From the NCBI RefSeq assembly GCF_900103865.1, contig NZ_FNII01000009.1:1-64000 (forward strand): a DNA stretch of 64,000 nucleotides, in the 5' to 3' direction. The notes under the pieces were generated by a model that searched no databases, was not told the origin of the DNA, and worked only from the letters and a program-made list of their open reading frames with translations. How positions within the stretch are numbered: position 1 is the first letter of the stretch; each line of letters starts with the position of its first letter. This document shows positions 25,756 to 34,430 of the stretch, in pieces. The DNA comes from Vreelandella arcis. Lineage in GTDB: Bacteria; Pseudomonadota; Gammaproteobacteria; Pseudomonadales; Halomonadaceae. The position numbers were made by a program, and so were the translations under genes.

Positions 25756-26697
25756 TCAGCCTTTGTAGAGTCGTGGGTTCATGACATCGCGCAGCCAATC
25801 GCCGAGTAGATTGATCGACAACACCAGCACTATCAGCACCGCACCCGGGATCAGGGTGATCCACCAGGAGCCAGACTGGATGTAGTCAAACCCAGCTTTA
25901 ATCAGCGAGCCCAGCGACGGGTGGGTTTCGGGCATGCCGAGGCCCAGAAACGACAGCGCCGCCTCGGAAATAATCGCATTGGCGATCTGAACGGTTGAGA
26001 TCACGAAGATTGGCGACAGGGTGTTAGGCAATATGTGACGGAACATAATCCGCTTGCTGCGAAGCCCCATGACGCGGGCGGCATCGACGTATTCCTTGTT
26101 TTTCTCGGCAAGTACCGAGGCGCGCACGGTGCGGGCGTACTGCGGCCATTCAGCCAGGCCAATGATCAGTATCAGAAGTGGTACGGCATAGGCGCTGAAC
26201 GTTTCACCACCAAAAATAGCTTTGACCAGTGCACCAACGATAATCGCGACCATCAGCGTCGAGAACGACAGCTGAATATCCGCGAGACGCATCAGGAAAG
26301 CATCAATACGCCCGCCCAGATAGCCGGCAAGTAGGCCAAAACAAACGCCGATTAGCGCCTGTAGCGCCACGGCGCCAAAACCGATCATCAGCGATACGCG
26401 TGCGCCGTACAAAATGGTCGAGAGCATATCGCGGCCCTGGGCGTCAGTGCCTAGCAGGTACTGAGCGTCGCTACCGTCGATCCAGAACGGGGGCAGTTCC
26501 GAGGACAGAATATCGATCTGCGCCAGGTCATAGGGGTTCATGGGCGACAGCCACGGCGCGAGAACCGCAACGGCTACCAACCCAATGAATACCACCAGGC
26601 TGATCTGAGCGACGATGTCGCGTTTGAAGCTGTAAAGCAGATACGAGTCACGAAGGCGTTCCCAGCGGCTGGGAAGCGCGGAAGAGGATGCGTTCAT
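25756..26697 (-). CDS. Peptide ABC transporter permease (DppC/OppC-like)
   Basis: A 313-residue inner-membrane permease. It has an N-terminal cytosolic/TM segment (LVVFIGLVAVAVLAPWL), the LLGTDAQGRDMLSTILYGAR motif of the OppC N-terminus, and five further TM helices. The EAA loop lies in EYVDAARVMGLRSKRIMFRHILPN, which docks on the ATPases. It overlaps the DppB-like gene by four bases. Together they form the channel. Confidence 0.93.
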   Translation of the reverse strand: MNASSSALPSRWERLRDSYLLYSFKRDIVAQISLVVFIGLVAVAVLAPWLSPMNPYDLAQIDILSSELPPFWIDGSDAQYLLGTDAQGRDMLSTILYGARVSLMIGFGAVALQALIGVCFGLLAGYLGGRIDAFLMRLADIQLSFSTLMVAIIVGALVKAIFGGETFSAYAVPLLILIIGLAEWPQYARTVRASVLAEKNKEYVDAARVMGLRSKRIMFRHILPNTLSPIFVISTVQIANAIISEAALSFLGLGMPETHPSLGSLIKAGFDYIQSGSWWITLIPGAVLIVLVLSINLLGDWLRDVMNPRLYKG

Positions 26698-27740
26698 GCG
26701 GGCTTTCCGGTTAGTTTGACAGTGGGATTAACCAGGCCATAAATCAGGTCGACAATCGTGTTGGTGATCACAAAGATCAGGCCCACGATCATGAGATAGG
26801 TCACGATTAGCGGAATATCAGAACGCTCGATGGCATCCAGGAACATAAGCCCCATGCCGGGCCACTGGAAAACGGTTTCGGTCAGGATGGTGTAAGCCAC
26901 CAGCGTACCAATCTGCACCCCACCGACGGTAATGACCGGCAACATGGTGTTTTTCAAGGCGTGCAGAAAATAGATACGGCGCATGGATATCCCTTTAGCG
27001 CGGGCAAACTTAACGTAGTCAGATTGCATCACCTCAAGCATTTCGGCGCGAATCAAGCGGATAAATAGCGGCAGCATGATCGAGGCCAGCGAAACGGCGG
27101 GGAGCACCAAGTAGGTCAATCCCTCTAGGCTTGCAAAGTTAGTCTCCCAGGTGCCAAACACCGGCACTGGGTTACCGCGGCCGTAGGCGGGCATGCCACC
27201 TTCGGTGGAGATCAGGTCGTTGAGCCAACTGCCCCAGGCGGTATCGACGGGAAAAGGTGTCCAACTGACGCCGATGGCGAACAATTGAATCAGCATGATC
27301 GCGGTGAGAAACACCGGGATCGAAATGCCAACAATCGATATGCCCATAAAAAAGCGCGAAAGCCACGCGCGGGGCTTGATGGCGCTATAAACGCCAATCG
27401 GCACCGAGAGGGTGATAATCAAAAAGGTGGCTGCGGCCACAAGCTCTAGCGTTGCTGGCAAGTGGCGCGCAATGACCTCGGTGGTGGGCTGGTTGAAAAC
27501 GTACGAATAGCCGAAATCAAACTGTGCCGCATTGATCGCAAAGCGCGCGTACTGCACCAAGAATGGGTCGTTGAGCCCAAGCTCTTCACGCAGTTCGGCA
27601 CGTTCGCTCTCCGGGACCGACTGGCCGACCATCTGCTGAATCGGGTCGCCCAGGTTATCTTGTATAGCAAAGGCAATGATGCTGATGACAAACATCACCA
27701 GCAGCGCATGAAAGAGGCGCTTAACCAAAAAGGCGATCAT
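26694..27740 (-). CDS. Peptide ABC transporter permease (DppB/OppB-like)
   Basis: A 348-residue inner-membrane permease. It starts MIAFLVKRLFHALLVMFVIS, typical of OppB/DppB, has the LREELGLNDPFLVQYARF periplasmic segment, six TM helices, and the EAA loop in DYVKFARAKGISMRRIYFLHALKN. It is the first gene after the binding-protein gene, separated by 98 bases that hold a strong hairpin, and it overlaps the next permease gene by four bases. Confidence 0.93.
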   Translation of the reverse strand: MIAFLVKRLFHALLVMFVISIIAFAIQDNLGDPIQQMVGQSVPESERAELREELGLNDPFLVQYARFAINAAQFDFGYSYVFNQPTTEVIARHLPATLELVAAATFLIITLSVPIGVYSAIKPRAWLSRFFMGISIVGISIPVFLTAIMLIQLFAIGVSWTPFPVDTAWGSWLNDLISTEGGMPAYGRGNPVPVFGTWETNFASLEGLTYLVLPAVSLASIMLPLFIRLIRAEMLEVMQSDYVKFARAKGISMRRIYFLHALKNTMLPVITVGGVQIGTLVAYTILTETVFQWPGMGLMFLDAIERSDIPLIVTYLMIVGLIFVITNTIVDLIYGLVNPTVKLTGKPA

Positions 27741-27770
27741 TAGAACGGTTCCGTTAGTAAAACAGGGAGA

Positions 27771-27803
27771 GCTCGCCCCGAGGCGATTAACCTCGGGGCG
27801 AGC
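27771..27803. promoter_or_regulatory. 13-base-pair hairpin between binding-protein and permease genes
   Basis: GCTCGCCCCGAGG (27771-27783) and CCTCGGGGCGAGC (27791-27803) are perfect reverse complements with a seven-base loop. There is no strong T run on the minus strand, so it is likely to act as a partial terminator or 3' mRNA stabiliser. Such hairpins let a binding protein be made in excess over its permease. Confidence 0.7.
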
Positions 27804-27838
27804 GAGTCGAATGACACTGGGTTAACGCACTGGAGGCG

Positions 27839-29416
27839 TTATTCGGCGTCCATGACCAAGTCACCCAGGTAGGGGAAGTTCATCACGTTGAGCACCGGCT
27901 CAATGTTAACGTGATTGGCCGACGCCCAGGCGAGGTCTTGCCAGTGCAACGGTAGGATGGCGGCTTCGTCATAAAGTGTTTGCTCAACTTCCTGCAGCAT
28001 GGCCGCACGCTTGTCGCGATCAACTTCCACGTTGGCCTCGGCCACCAGTTCATCAAGCGCTGGGTTGCAGTAGTTACCCGCGTTGTACTGCCCAGCGCCG
28101 GTGTCCAGATCAGTACAGGCGGTCAGGTACTCGTGGAAATTGGCACTGTCTTCGGTATCGGCGTGCCAGCCAATCAGCATCATGTCCGCGGCACGGTCGT
28201 CGTACTCACCCCAATACTGCGCTTTCGGAAGCGTGCTCAGATCCACGTCAACGTTGATACGGGCCAGCATTGCCGCAACGGCCTGGGCAATTTTGGCATC
28301 GTTCACGTAGCGGTTGTTGGGCGCCATCATGGTGATGTCAAAGCCGTCAGCGTAGCCCGCTTCTTCCATCAGGGCCTTGGCGCGCTCTACGTCGTGGCGT
28401 AGCTCAAGACTTTCGACATGGCCGGCGTAACCTTTCGGTGAAAACTGCGCGGCGGGTGTGGCAAAGCCTTTCATTAACCGGTCGGCAATCGCTTCCTGGT
28501 CAACGGCATAGGCAAACGCCTGACGCACACGCGGATCTTGGAACGCTTCGACGCGATCCTGGTTCATGTGGAAGAAAATGATACGCGTGCCGGACATCGT
28601 CACGAGCTTGGCGTCCTCACTTTCGCGCACGCGTTCCAGATCATTGGGCGGCACCGGTGCGATGAAATCAACGTCGCCGGAAAGCAGCGCCGCAACGCGG
28701 GTAGCATTCTCGCCGATGGGCTTGAGGATGATGGTGTCGACGTTACCCGGCGATTCGGTGTCCCAATAGTTAGGGTTGCGCTCGAACTCAGTACGCACGC
28801 CTTGCTGGCGATCAGCGACGGTATAGGGGCCGGTGCCCGACACGTTGCGTGAGGCGAAGGAGTTGCCGTTTTTGACGATTTCGTCTTTCGGGTCGCCGTC
28901 TTCGGCTTCACCCGAATAGAAAGCGCTATCCATAGGGAAGACGTAGGTGGCCAAATTCAGCAACAAGGGGTAGGGCTTTTTGGTAATAATCTCTACCGTG
29001 TAATCGTCAACTGCGGTGACGCTTTCAATGGGATCAAAAATGGCTTTGAAGTCAGGGCTGCGCTTGAGGCGTTCAATGGTCCAAACCACGTCGTCGGCGG
29101 TGAAGGTGTTTCCGCTGTGAAACTTAACCCCTTCGCGCAGCGACATACGCATGGTGGTGTCGTTGACTTGCTCCCAGTCGGTGGCTAGGCGCGGGTCGAA
29201 CTCGAAATCCTGTGTCCAGCGCACGAGTGGGTCGTGGGTCATGTGCGAAAGCTGCAGGATCCCGCCAGAGAGCTGTTCGTGAATATCCAACGTTACCGGG
29301 TCGGCGTCATACGCCATACGCAGCGTGTTTTCAGCCTGCGCTGCAGTAGACACGAATATTGTGCTGGCAAGCGTTGCGCCAATAACAGAAGCCAATAGCG
29401 TTTTTTTAAACGTCAT
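27839..29416 (-). CDS. Peptide ABC transporter substrate-binding protein (DppA-like)
   Basis: A 525-residue periplasmic solute-binding protein (SBP_bac_5 family). A signal peptide ends near AAQAEN (residue 28). NTLRMAYDADPVTLDIHEQL, YTVEIITKKPYPLLL and the C-terminal EVEQTLYDEAAILPLHWQDL are typical. A usual member binds di- or oligopeptides, but family substrates also include nickel and haem. The PepQ dipeptidase gene in the same array argues for peptides. It is the first gene of the array; its promoter should lie in 29417-29678. Confidence 0.92.
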   Translation of the reverse strand: MTFKKTLLASVIGATLASTIFVSTAAQAENTLRMAYDADPVTLDIHEQLSGGILQLSHMTHDPLVRWTQDFEFDPRLATDWEQVNDTTMRMSLREGVKFHSGNTFTADDVVWTIERLKRSPDFKAIFDPIESVTAVDDYTVEIITKKPYPLLLNLATYVFPMDSAFYSGEAEDGDPKDEIVKNGNSFASRNVSGTGPYTVADRQQGVRTEFERNPNYWDTESPGNVDTIILKPIGENATRVAALLSGDVDFIAPVPPNDLERVRESEDAKLVTMSGTRIIFFHMNQDRVEAFQDPRVRQAFAYAVDQEAIADRLMKGFATPAAQFSPKGYAGHVESLELRHDVERAKALMEEAGYADGFDITMMAPNNRYVNDAKIAQAVAAMLARINVDVDLSTLPKAQYWGEYDDRAADMMLIGWHADTEDSANFHEYLTACTDLDTGAGQYNAGNYCNPALDELVAEANVEVDRDKRAAMLQEVEQTLYDEAAILPLHWQDLAWASANHVNIEPVLNVMNFPYLGDLVMDAE

Positions 29417-29678
29417 AGTCGTTCCCTAATAGGATTATTTGTTGTTCGCTTTGCTGCATCGACACGCACCCCGTGAGGCTTAAATAACGGCACATGATGG
29501 CAACAAAACAGACACGGTCAGCTCGTAAGCTATGGGGACAACATAGAGACTCGCGCTTGCATCCTACAATCGAAATAATGACTGACCTCATTCATCTACT
29601 GAATGAGGCGGGCGGTGTTCCGGGCGTACAAGAGGGGAGTGCGACCAAAGAAGGGGGTAGAGGGGAGGTAAGTAGGGC

Positions 29679-30065
29679 CTATCCAAACCGTTGATGTAGC
29701 CAAGCATTAATGGTGTCGGATTCATACATCCATTCTTCACGGCCATCCGCGTGGCGGATCTTTAGGCAGGGCACCTTGACGCGGCCGCCGCCTTCCTGCA
29801 GGGCTTTTTTGTGCTCGGGGTCAAGCTGGGCGTCGCGTTTTTCGATGGAAAGCCCTAGCCGGGCCATTTCCTTGCGCACCTTGATGCAAAACGGGCAACT
29901 GCGGAATTGATAGAGTGCGAGATCTTTGCACGCGTCGTCGACCCCGGCTTGCTCGTCGGGTGTGCGCTTAACCGCTTGGGGCGTCGAGAGTTTTTCAGAT
30001 ACCAGCATGATGGGTGTGAGCACCACGCGGAGTCCGCGGAAAAAGTAGCGGATCAATATGCGCAT
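29679..30065 (-). CDS. Glutaredoxin-family protein
   Basis: A 128-residue protein. An N-terminal amphipathic/TM-like segment (ILIRYFFRGLRVVLTPIMLVSE) precedes a glutaredoxin fold with the active site YQFRSCPFCIKVRKEMA (CPFC) and the cis-Pro in GGRVKVPCLKIR. It would reduce disulfides or glutathionylated proteins; the N-terminal segment suggests membrane association. The start at 30065 (MRILIRYFF) follows GAGGG on the minus strand. It is divergent from mpl. Confidence 0.88.
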   Translation of the reverse strand: MRILIRYFFRGLRVVLTPIMLVSEKLSTPQAVKRTPDEQAGVDDACKDLALYQFRSCPFCIKVRKEMARLGLSIEKRDAQLDPEHKKALQEGGGRVKVPCLKIRHADGREEWMYESDTINAWLHQRFG

Positions 30066-30299
30066 AACGTAACCCTCGTCGTATCGTTGCTTACCGGGTT
30101 GGCAAGACGGTGAAATAAGGCAGCGAGTGTTTGCTGAGCCCGCATCGTGCAATATCTAACCGGCGTTGTCACTGGATGAACGGCCTGCTGGGGTATGATT
30201 CATGACGGGTGCATGATTGGGGTACGGGCAAGACAGGTGAGCCAGCTAGCCTGGCGTGCTAGGCTTGCTGGCTGTTTTGGGTTGTTAAGAGGCGTAGCG

Positions 30300-31685
30300 A
30301 TGCATCTGCACATTATCGGAATTTGTGGCACTTTTATGGGCAGTTTGGCGCTGCTAGCCCGTGAGCTTGGGCATCAGGTAAGCGGCTCTGACGCCAATGT
30401 CTACCCGCCGATGAGCACCCAGTTGGCAGAAGCCGGCATTCAGTTGATGGAAGGTTATCAAGCCGCGCATTTGCAACCGTCTCCTGACCTGGTGGTGGTG
30501 GGCAACGCGTTGTCGCGTGGCAATGCTGAAGTGGAAGCGCTGCTGAATAGCGGTTTGCCTTACACATCCGGCGCCCAGTGGCTGGCAGAGCACGTATTAC
30601 CTGGCCGTCGGGTGATCGCGGTGGCGGGCACCCACGGCAAAACGACCACCGCTAGCCTATTAGCCTGGCTGTTGGAGAGTGCCGGGATGTCGCCAGGCTT
30701 CTTAATAGGCGGCGTGCCCCGCAATTTTAACGTCTCAGCCCGATTGGGCGCGCTTGATGCGCCTTTTGTGGTCGAGGCCGACGAGTACGACACGGCGTTT
30801 TTTGATAAGCGTTCCAAATTTGTGCACTACCGCCCGAACATCGCCGTGCTCAACAATTTGGAATACGACCACGCGGATATTTTTCCCGACCTTGCGGCCA
30901 TCGAACGTCAGTTTCACCATTTGGTGCGTACTGTGCCTAGCCAGGGCCGGTTGCTGGTCGCTGACCGCCAACCGGCGCTTGAGCGGGTATTGGCTGAGGG
31001 CGTCTGGACACCGGTGGAATACTTGGGTGACGACCCGGAAAGCGCCTGGCAGCTGCGTAGCGAACGCCCGGATGCCAGTCGTTTCCAGGTGATCCATCGC
31101 GACCCGGAAAGCAAACTTGAAGAAGATGGCGTGGTGGAATGGGCGCTAACCGGTGAGCACAACGCACGCAACGCGTTAGCAGCGCTAGCCGCTGCTTGGC
31201 AGTGCGGTGTGGACTTGGCGCGTGGCTGCGCGGCGCTGGCGCGCTTTGAAACCCCGCGTCGCCGTCAAGAGGTGCGCGGTGAAATCAACGGTATTCAGGT
31301 GATCGATGATTTTGCCCACCATCCCACGGCGATTGCCGCGACGCTGCAGGGTCTTAGGGCCGCGACACCGAAAGGACGCTTGCTGGCCGTTATTGAGCCA
31401 CGTTCCAATACCATGCGTCTGGGAACGATGCATGAACGCTTGGCTGAAAGCGTGGCGCAGGCCGATGCGGTGTTTTGGTTCCAGCCGCCCTCGGTTACGT
31501 GGTCGATGGAGGCGCTTGTGGCGGACCAGGCGCATTCGACCCTGTTTGATGATATTGACGCGCTGGTCAGCGCAGTGGTTATCCAAGCGTCACCCCAGGA
31601 TCGTATCGTAGTGATGTCCAACGGAAGCTTTGAAGGGGTTCATGAGCGCTTGTTAAACGCATTAGCGGCCCAGGAGCAAGCATGA
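30300..31685 (+). CDS. mpl: UDP-MurNAc:L-Ala-gamma-D-Glu-meso-DAP ligase
   Basis: A 461-residue Mur-ligase relative. It reattaches recycled tripeptide to UDP-MurNAc in murein recycling. The N-terminus HIIGICGTFMGSLALLARELGHQ is the Mpl Rossmann signature, and the ATP loop is VAGTHGKTTTASLLAW. DDFAHHPTAI lies in the C-terminal domain. The start ATG 30300 is chosen because MHLHIIGICG is the family start. It overlaps ubiX by four bases (ATGATG), so the two are coupled, although they serve different pathways. Confidence 0.95.
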   Translation: MHLHIIGICGTFMGSLALLARELGHQVSGSDANVYPPMSTQLAEAGIQLMEGYQAAHLQPSPDLVVVGNALSRGNAEVEALLNSGLPYTSGAQWLAEHVLPGRRVIAVAGTHGKTTTASLLAWLLESAGMSPGFLIGGVPRNFNVSARLGALDAPFVVEADEYDTAFFDKRSKFVHYRPNIAVLNNLEYDHADIFPDLAAIERQFHHLVRTVPSQGRLLVADRQPALERVLAEGVWTPVEYLGDDPESAWQLRSERPDASRFQVIHRDPESKLEEDGVVEWALTGEHNARNALAALAAAWQCGVDLARGCAALARFETPRRRQEVRGEINGIQVIDDFAHHPTAIAATLQGLRAATPKGRLLAVIEPRSNTMRLGTMHERLAESVAQADAVFWFQPPSVTWSMEALVADQAHSTLFDDIDALVSAVVIQASPQDRIVVMSNGSFEGVHERLLNALAAQEQA

Positions 31686-32344
31686 TGGACAATGCTAAAA
31701 CCTCATCGTTTAAGCCACCGGTAACCGTGGCGCTTACCGGTGCTTCGGGAGCTCAGTACGGACTAAGGCTGATCGATGTGTTGGTGTCCGCAGGGCACGA
31801 AGTCTGGGTGATGATATCCAAAGCCGCCCACATGGTGATTGCCACTGAAACGGAGGTGACATTACCTGCCCAGCCCGATCGACTGGCGGCGGCGCTGAGT
31901 GAGCGAAGCGGAGCAGCGGCGGGGCAGATACGCTGTTTTGGGCGTGAAGACTGGATGGCTCCCGTGGCCTCCGGATCCGGGGCTGCTTCCGCTATGGTGA
32001 TCTGCCCATGCTCAACGGGGACACTGTCTGCCGTGGCGACGGGCGCTAGCAACAACCTTATCGAGCGGGCTGCAGATGTGGCGATTAAGGAGCGGCGCAC
32101 GCTCGTCATGGTTCCTCGGGAAAGTCCCTTTTCAGCGATCCACTTGGAACATATGTTGACGCTGAGCCGGCTTGGGACGGTGATCCTCCCGGCAGCACCA
32201 GGCTTTTATCATCGCCCCCAAAGCATCGATGACTTAATTGACTTTGTGGTGGCGCGTATACTCAATCAACTTCGCATTGATCACCAGTTGATGCCTCGCT
32301 GGGGTGAAGATCAATCGTCTGTCTCCAAAACCAAGGATGGATAG
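31682..32344 (+). CDS. ubiX: Flavin prenyltransferase UbiX
   Basis: A 220-residue flavoprotein that prenylates FMN with dimethylallyl phosphate, giving the cofactor for UbiD-type decarboxylases in ubiquinone synthesis. VALTGASGAQYGLRLIDVL is the FMN-binding start, VICPCSTGTLSAVATGASNNLIERAAD the flavin loop, and PRESPFSAIHLEHMLTL the prenyl site. It overlaps mpl by four bases and is followed three bases later by a LysE-type exporter gene. UbiD is not in the window. Confidence 0.95.
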   Translation: MMDNAKTSSFKPPVTVALTGASGAQYGLRLIDVLVSAGHEVWVMISKAAHMVIATETEVTLPAQPDRLAAALSERSGAAAGQIRCFGREDWMAPVASGSGAASAMVICPCSTGTLSAVATGASNNLIERAADVAIKERRTLVMVPRESPFSAIHLEHMLTLSRLGTVILPAAPGFYHRPQSIDDLIDFVVARILNQLRIDHQLMPRWGEDQSSVSKTKDG

Positions 32345-32347
32345 CCA

Positions 32348-32971
32348 ATGATGTCATGGGCCACGCTCTCGGTATTTGTACCGACCTTCTTGTTAGTGTC
32401 GTTAACCCCGGGAATGTGCATGACCCTGGCGATGGTCTTAGGCATGACCCAAGGCGTAAAACGCACGCTATGGATGATGATCGGCGAACTGCTTGGTGTT
32501 GGGTTGGTGGCGGCGGCAGCCGGTGCGGGTGTCGCGGCGCTAATGCTTAAGCACCCGGAGGTTTTTGCGATTTTCAAATGGGTGGGTGGGGCATACCTCG
32601 CTTACTTGGGTGTGATGATGTGGCGCTCCCGCGGGCGTATGGCGATCCCCAGCGAGCTAGATACAGGCCCACCAGCGGGACGTTGGCAACTGGCGCTGCA
32701 AGGCTTCGTTACCGCGGTGGCTAACCCCAAAGGCTGGGCGTTTTTTATGGTGCTACTGCCGCCGTTTTTGGACAGCAGCCGCCCCCTAGCCCATCAGTTG
32801 GCTCTGCTGATTGCCGTGATTCTAAGCATAGAGTTTGCCAGCATGTTGGTGTATGCCACCGGTGGAAAAACGCTGCGCAGTGTGCTGGGTAAAAGCGGCA
32901 ACGTGCGCCTTTTGAACCGTATCGCTGGCACATTAATGATCGGCGTGGGGCTATGGTTGGCGCTAGGCTAG
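32348..32971 (+). CDS. LysE-family translocator
   Basis: A 207-residue membrane protein of the LysE/RhtB family with about six TM helices. PTFLLVSLTPGMCMTLAM is the N-terminal signature, with TPGMCM in place of PGPN, and GFVTAVANPKGWAFFMVLLP has the conserved NPK. It probably exports amino acids or related metabolites. It follows ubiX by three bases, so it is in the same operon, and converges on the DedA-PAP2 gene 19 bases away. Confidence 0.88.
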   Translation: MMSWATLSVFVPTFLLVSLTPGMCMTLAMVLGMTQGVKRTLWMMIGELLGVGLVAAAAGAGVAALMLKHPEVFAIFKWVGGAYLAYLGVMMWRSRGRMAIPSELDTGPPAGRWQLALQGFVTAVANPKGWAFFMVLLPPFLDSSRPLAHQLALLIAVILSIEFASMLVYATGGKTLRSVLGKSGNVRLLNRIAGTLMIGVGLWLALG

Positions 32972-32990
32972 TGAAGGGCGCTATTGAAGC

Positions 32991-34388
32991 CTAAACCGGC
33001 GGCAGCAGGCCGACGCGGGCGCTGATTAGTATCAGCGATGACACGCTGAGCAACCGCCAAGGGCAGGGGCGCAGAGGTGGGCGGGGCTGCTGCTGCCAGT
33101 AAAGCCGGGTGAGCGCACAGACGACTAACCCCAGTAGCGCGCCTCCCACCAGGTCGCTAAACCAGTGTACGCCAACCACCAGCCGCGATAGCGCCATGGG
33201 TAGCGCAAGCGCTAGGGCTACCCAGTAAGCCCAAAAACGCTTCTGGCGAGGCATTTCGGCCGCAACGAAAGCTGCCGTCAGCCCAAATAGCACCACGGCT
33301 GTTGACGTGTGGGCGCTAGGGTAAGAGTACGAACCCATCAGATAGTCCGGTGTGTCTGGGCGTGAGCGCTCAAACACACCTTTACCTACTACGTTAAGCA
33401 AGGCTACGCCAGCGAAGGCGCCACACCAGTGCAATAGCGCATCCCACCGCTTGGCGGTCAGCATCCACGCCGCCCACGGCAGCGTTAAAACAATAATGCC
33501 CAAGGTGTCGCCGATACGCGCAAAAATATTACCGACGGTGACAGAAACATCGCTTTGTAGCTGGGTTAGCAGTTGCTGAATAAATAGATCCATTTCCAGC
33601 GGCCCATCGTGGCCGATCACCAGCAGTGTCCAGCCGGACAGAGTGCCCACTGCGATCACCAACAGGAGGAGAGAGGCCAGCGGAACATCGCCGGATTGGC
33701 TCATGGCGAGCCAGGGTCGGCGTAGCAGTGGCAAACGACGAATGCCAACGACCATCGCCCGATAAAGCCTGCCATGGCGTGAAGCCTGTTGCCGCCCCCA
33801 GGAAAAAATCACGGCGAGTACGACGATAATCGTGCCCAGTATAAGTAGAGCGGCTTCTAGGCCGGGCGGAAGATTTAAGTGCTGCTGCCAAGTGCGGCCC
33901 AGTAAGTAGCCGGGTAGCACATAAGCGGGCGCCCATAACACTGCAGAGACGAGGTTGGCCCAGATAAAGGTGCGTGGCGGCATCCGCATCATGCCGGCTA
34001 CCAATGGAATGATTGGCCGCACCGGCCCCACGAAACGGCCAATAAAAACCGACCATGCGCCATAGCGCTCAAAGAAGCGCGCCCCACGGGCTAGCCATTC
34101 GGGATGCTGGGACAGTGGCCAGCGCTGTATGACCTGCTCGCGATGCTTAAATCCCAGTGTAAAACTGATGCCGTCGCCTAAAACAGCGCCTATAAAGGCG
34201 GCGCCGATTAACCACGCCAAGGCGATATCCTGGTGTCCCGCCAGGGAAGCTGCAGTAGTGATTAGCACCACGCCCGGCACCAGCAAGCCCACCAGGGCGA
34301 GCGATTCTACTAATGAAATTGCCAGCACTACGCAAAGTAACAGGGGAGGATTAAGCGTCAATGAGTGGAGCGTATCGACAAGCGGCAC
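32991..34388 (-). CDS. DedA-PAP2 fusion membrane protein
   Basis: A 465-residue fusion. Residues about 1-200 form a DedA/VTT domain (GDGISFTLGFKHREQVI; FERYGAWSVFIGRFVGPVRPIIPLVAGM). Residues about 225-445 form a PAP2 acid phosphatase, with the three catalytic blocks KGVFERSRPDTP, YPSAHTS and SRLVVGVHWFSDLVGG. PAP2 enzymes remove phosphate from lipid pyrophosphates such as undecaprenyl pyrophosphate, and VTT proteins move lipids across the bilayer. The fusion suggests flipping and dephosphorylation are coupled, perhaps in undecaprenyl phosphate recycling. Confidence 0.93.
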   Translation of the reverse strand: MPLVDTLHSLTLNPPLLLCVVLAISLVESLALVGLLVPGVVLITTAASLAGHQDIALAWLIGAAFIGAVLGDGISFTLGFKHREQVIQRWPLSQHPEWLARGARFFERYGAWSVFIGRFVGPVRPIIPLVAGMMRMPPRTFIWANLVSAVLWAPAYVLPGYLLGRTWQQHLNLPPGLEAALLILGTIIVVLAVIFSWGRQQASRHGRLYRAMVVGIRRLPLLRRPWLAMSQSGDVPLASLLLLVIAVGTLSGWTLLVIGHDGPLEMDLFIQQLLTQLQSDVSVTVGNIFARIGDTLGIIVLTLPWAAWMLTAKRWDALLHWCGAFAGVALLNVVGKGVFERSRPDTPDYLMGSYSYPSAHTSTAVVLFGLTAAFVAAEMPRQKRFWAYWVALALALPMALSRLVVGVHWFSDLVGGALLGLVVCALTRLYWQQQPRPPLRPCPWRLLSVSSLILISARVGLLPPV

Positions 34389-34430
34389 AGACTTCTCCTG
34401 CGACAGGTAGGTATAATCGGAAACGGTAGG

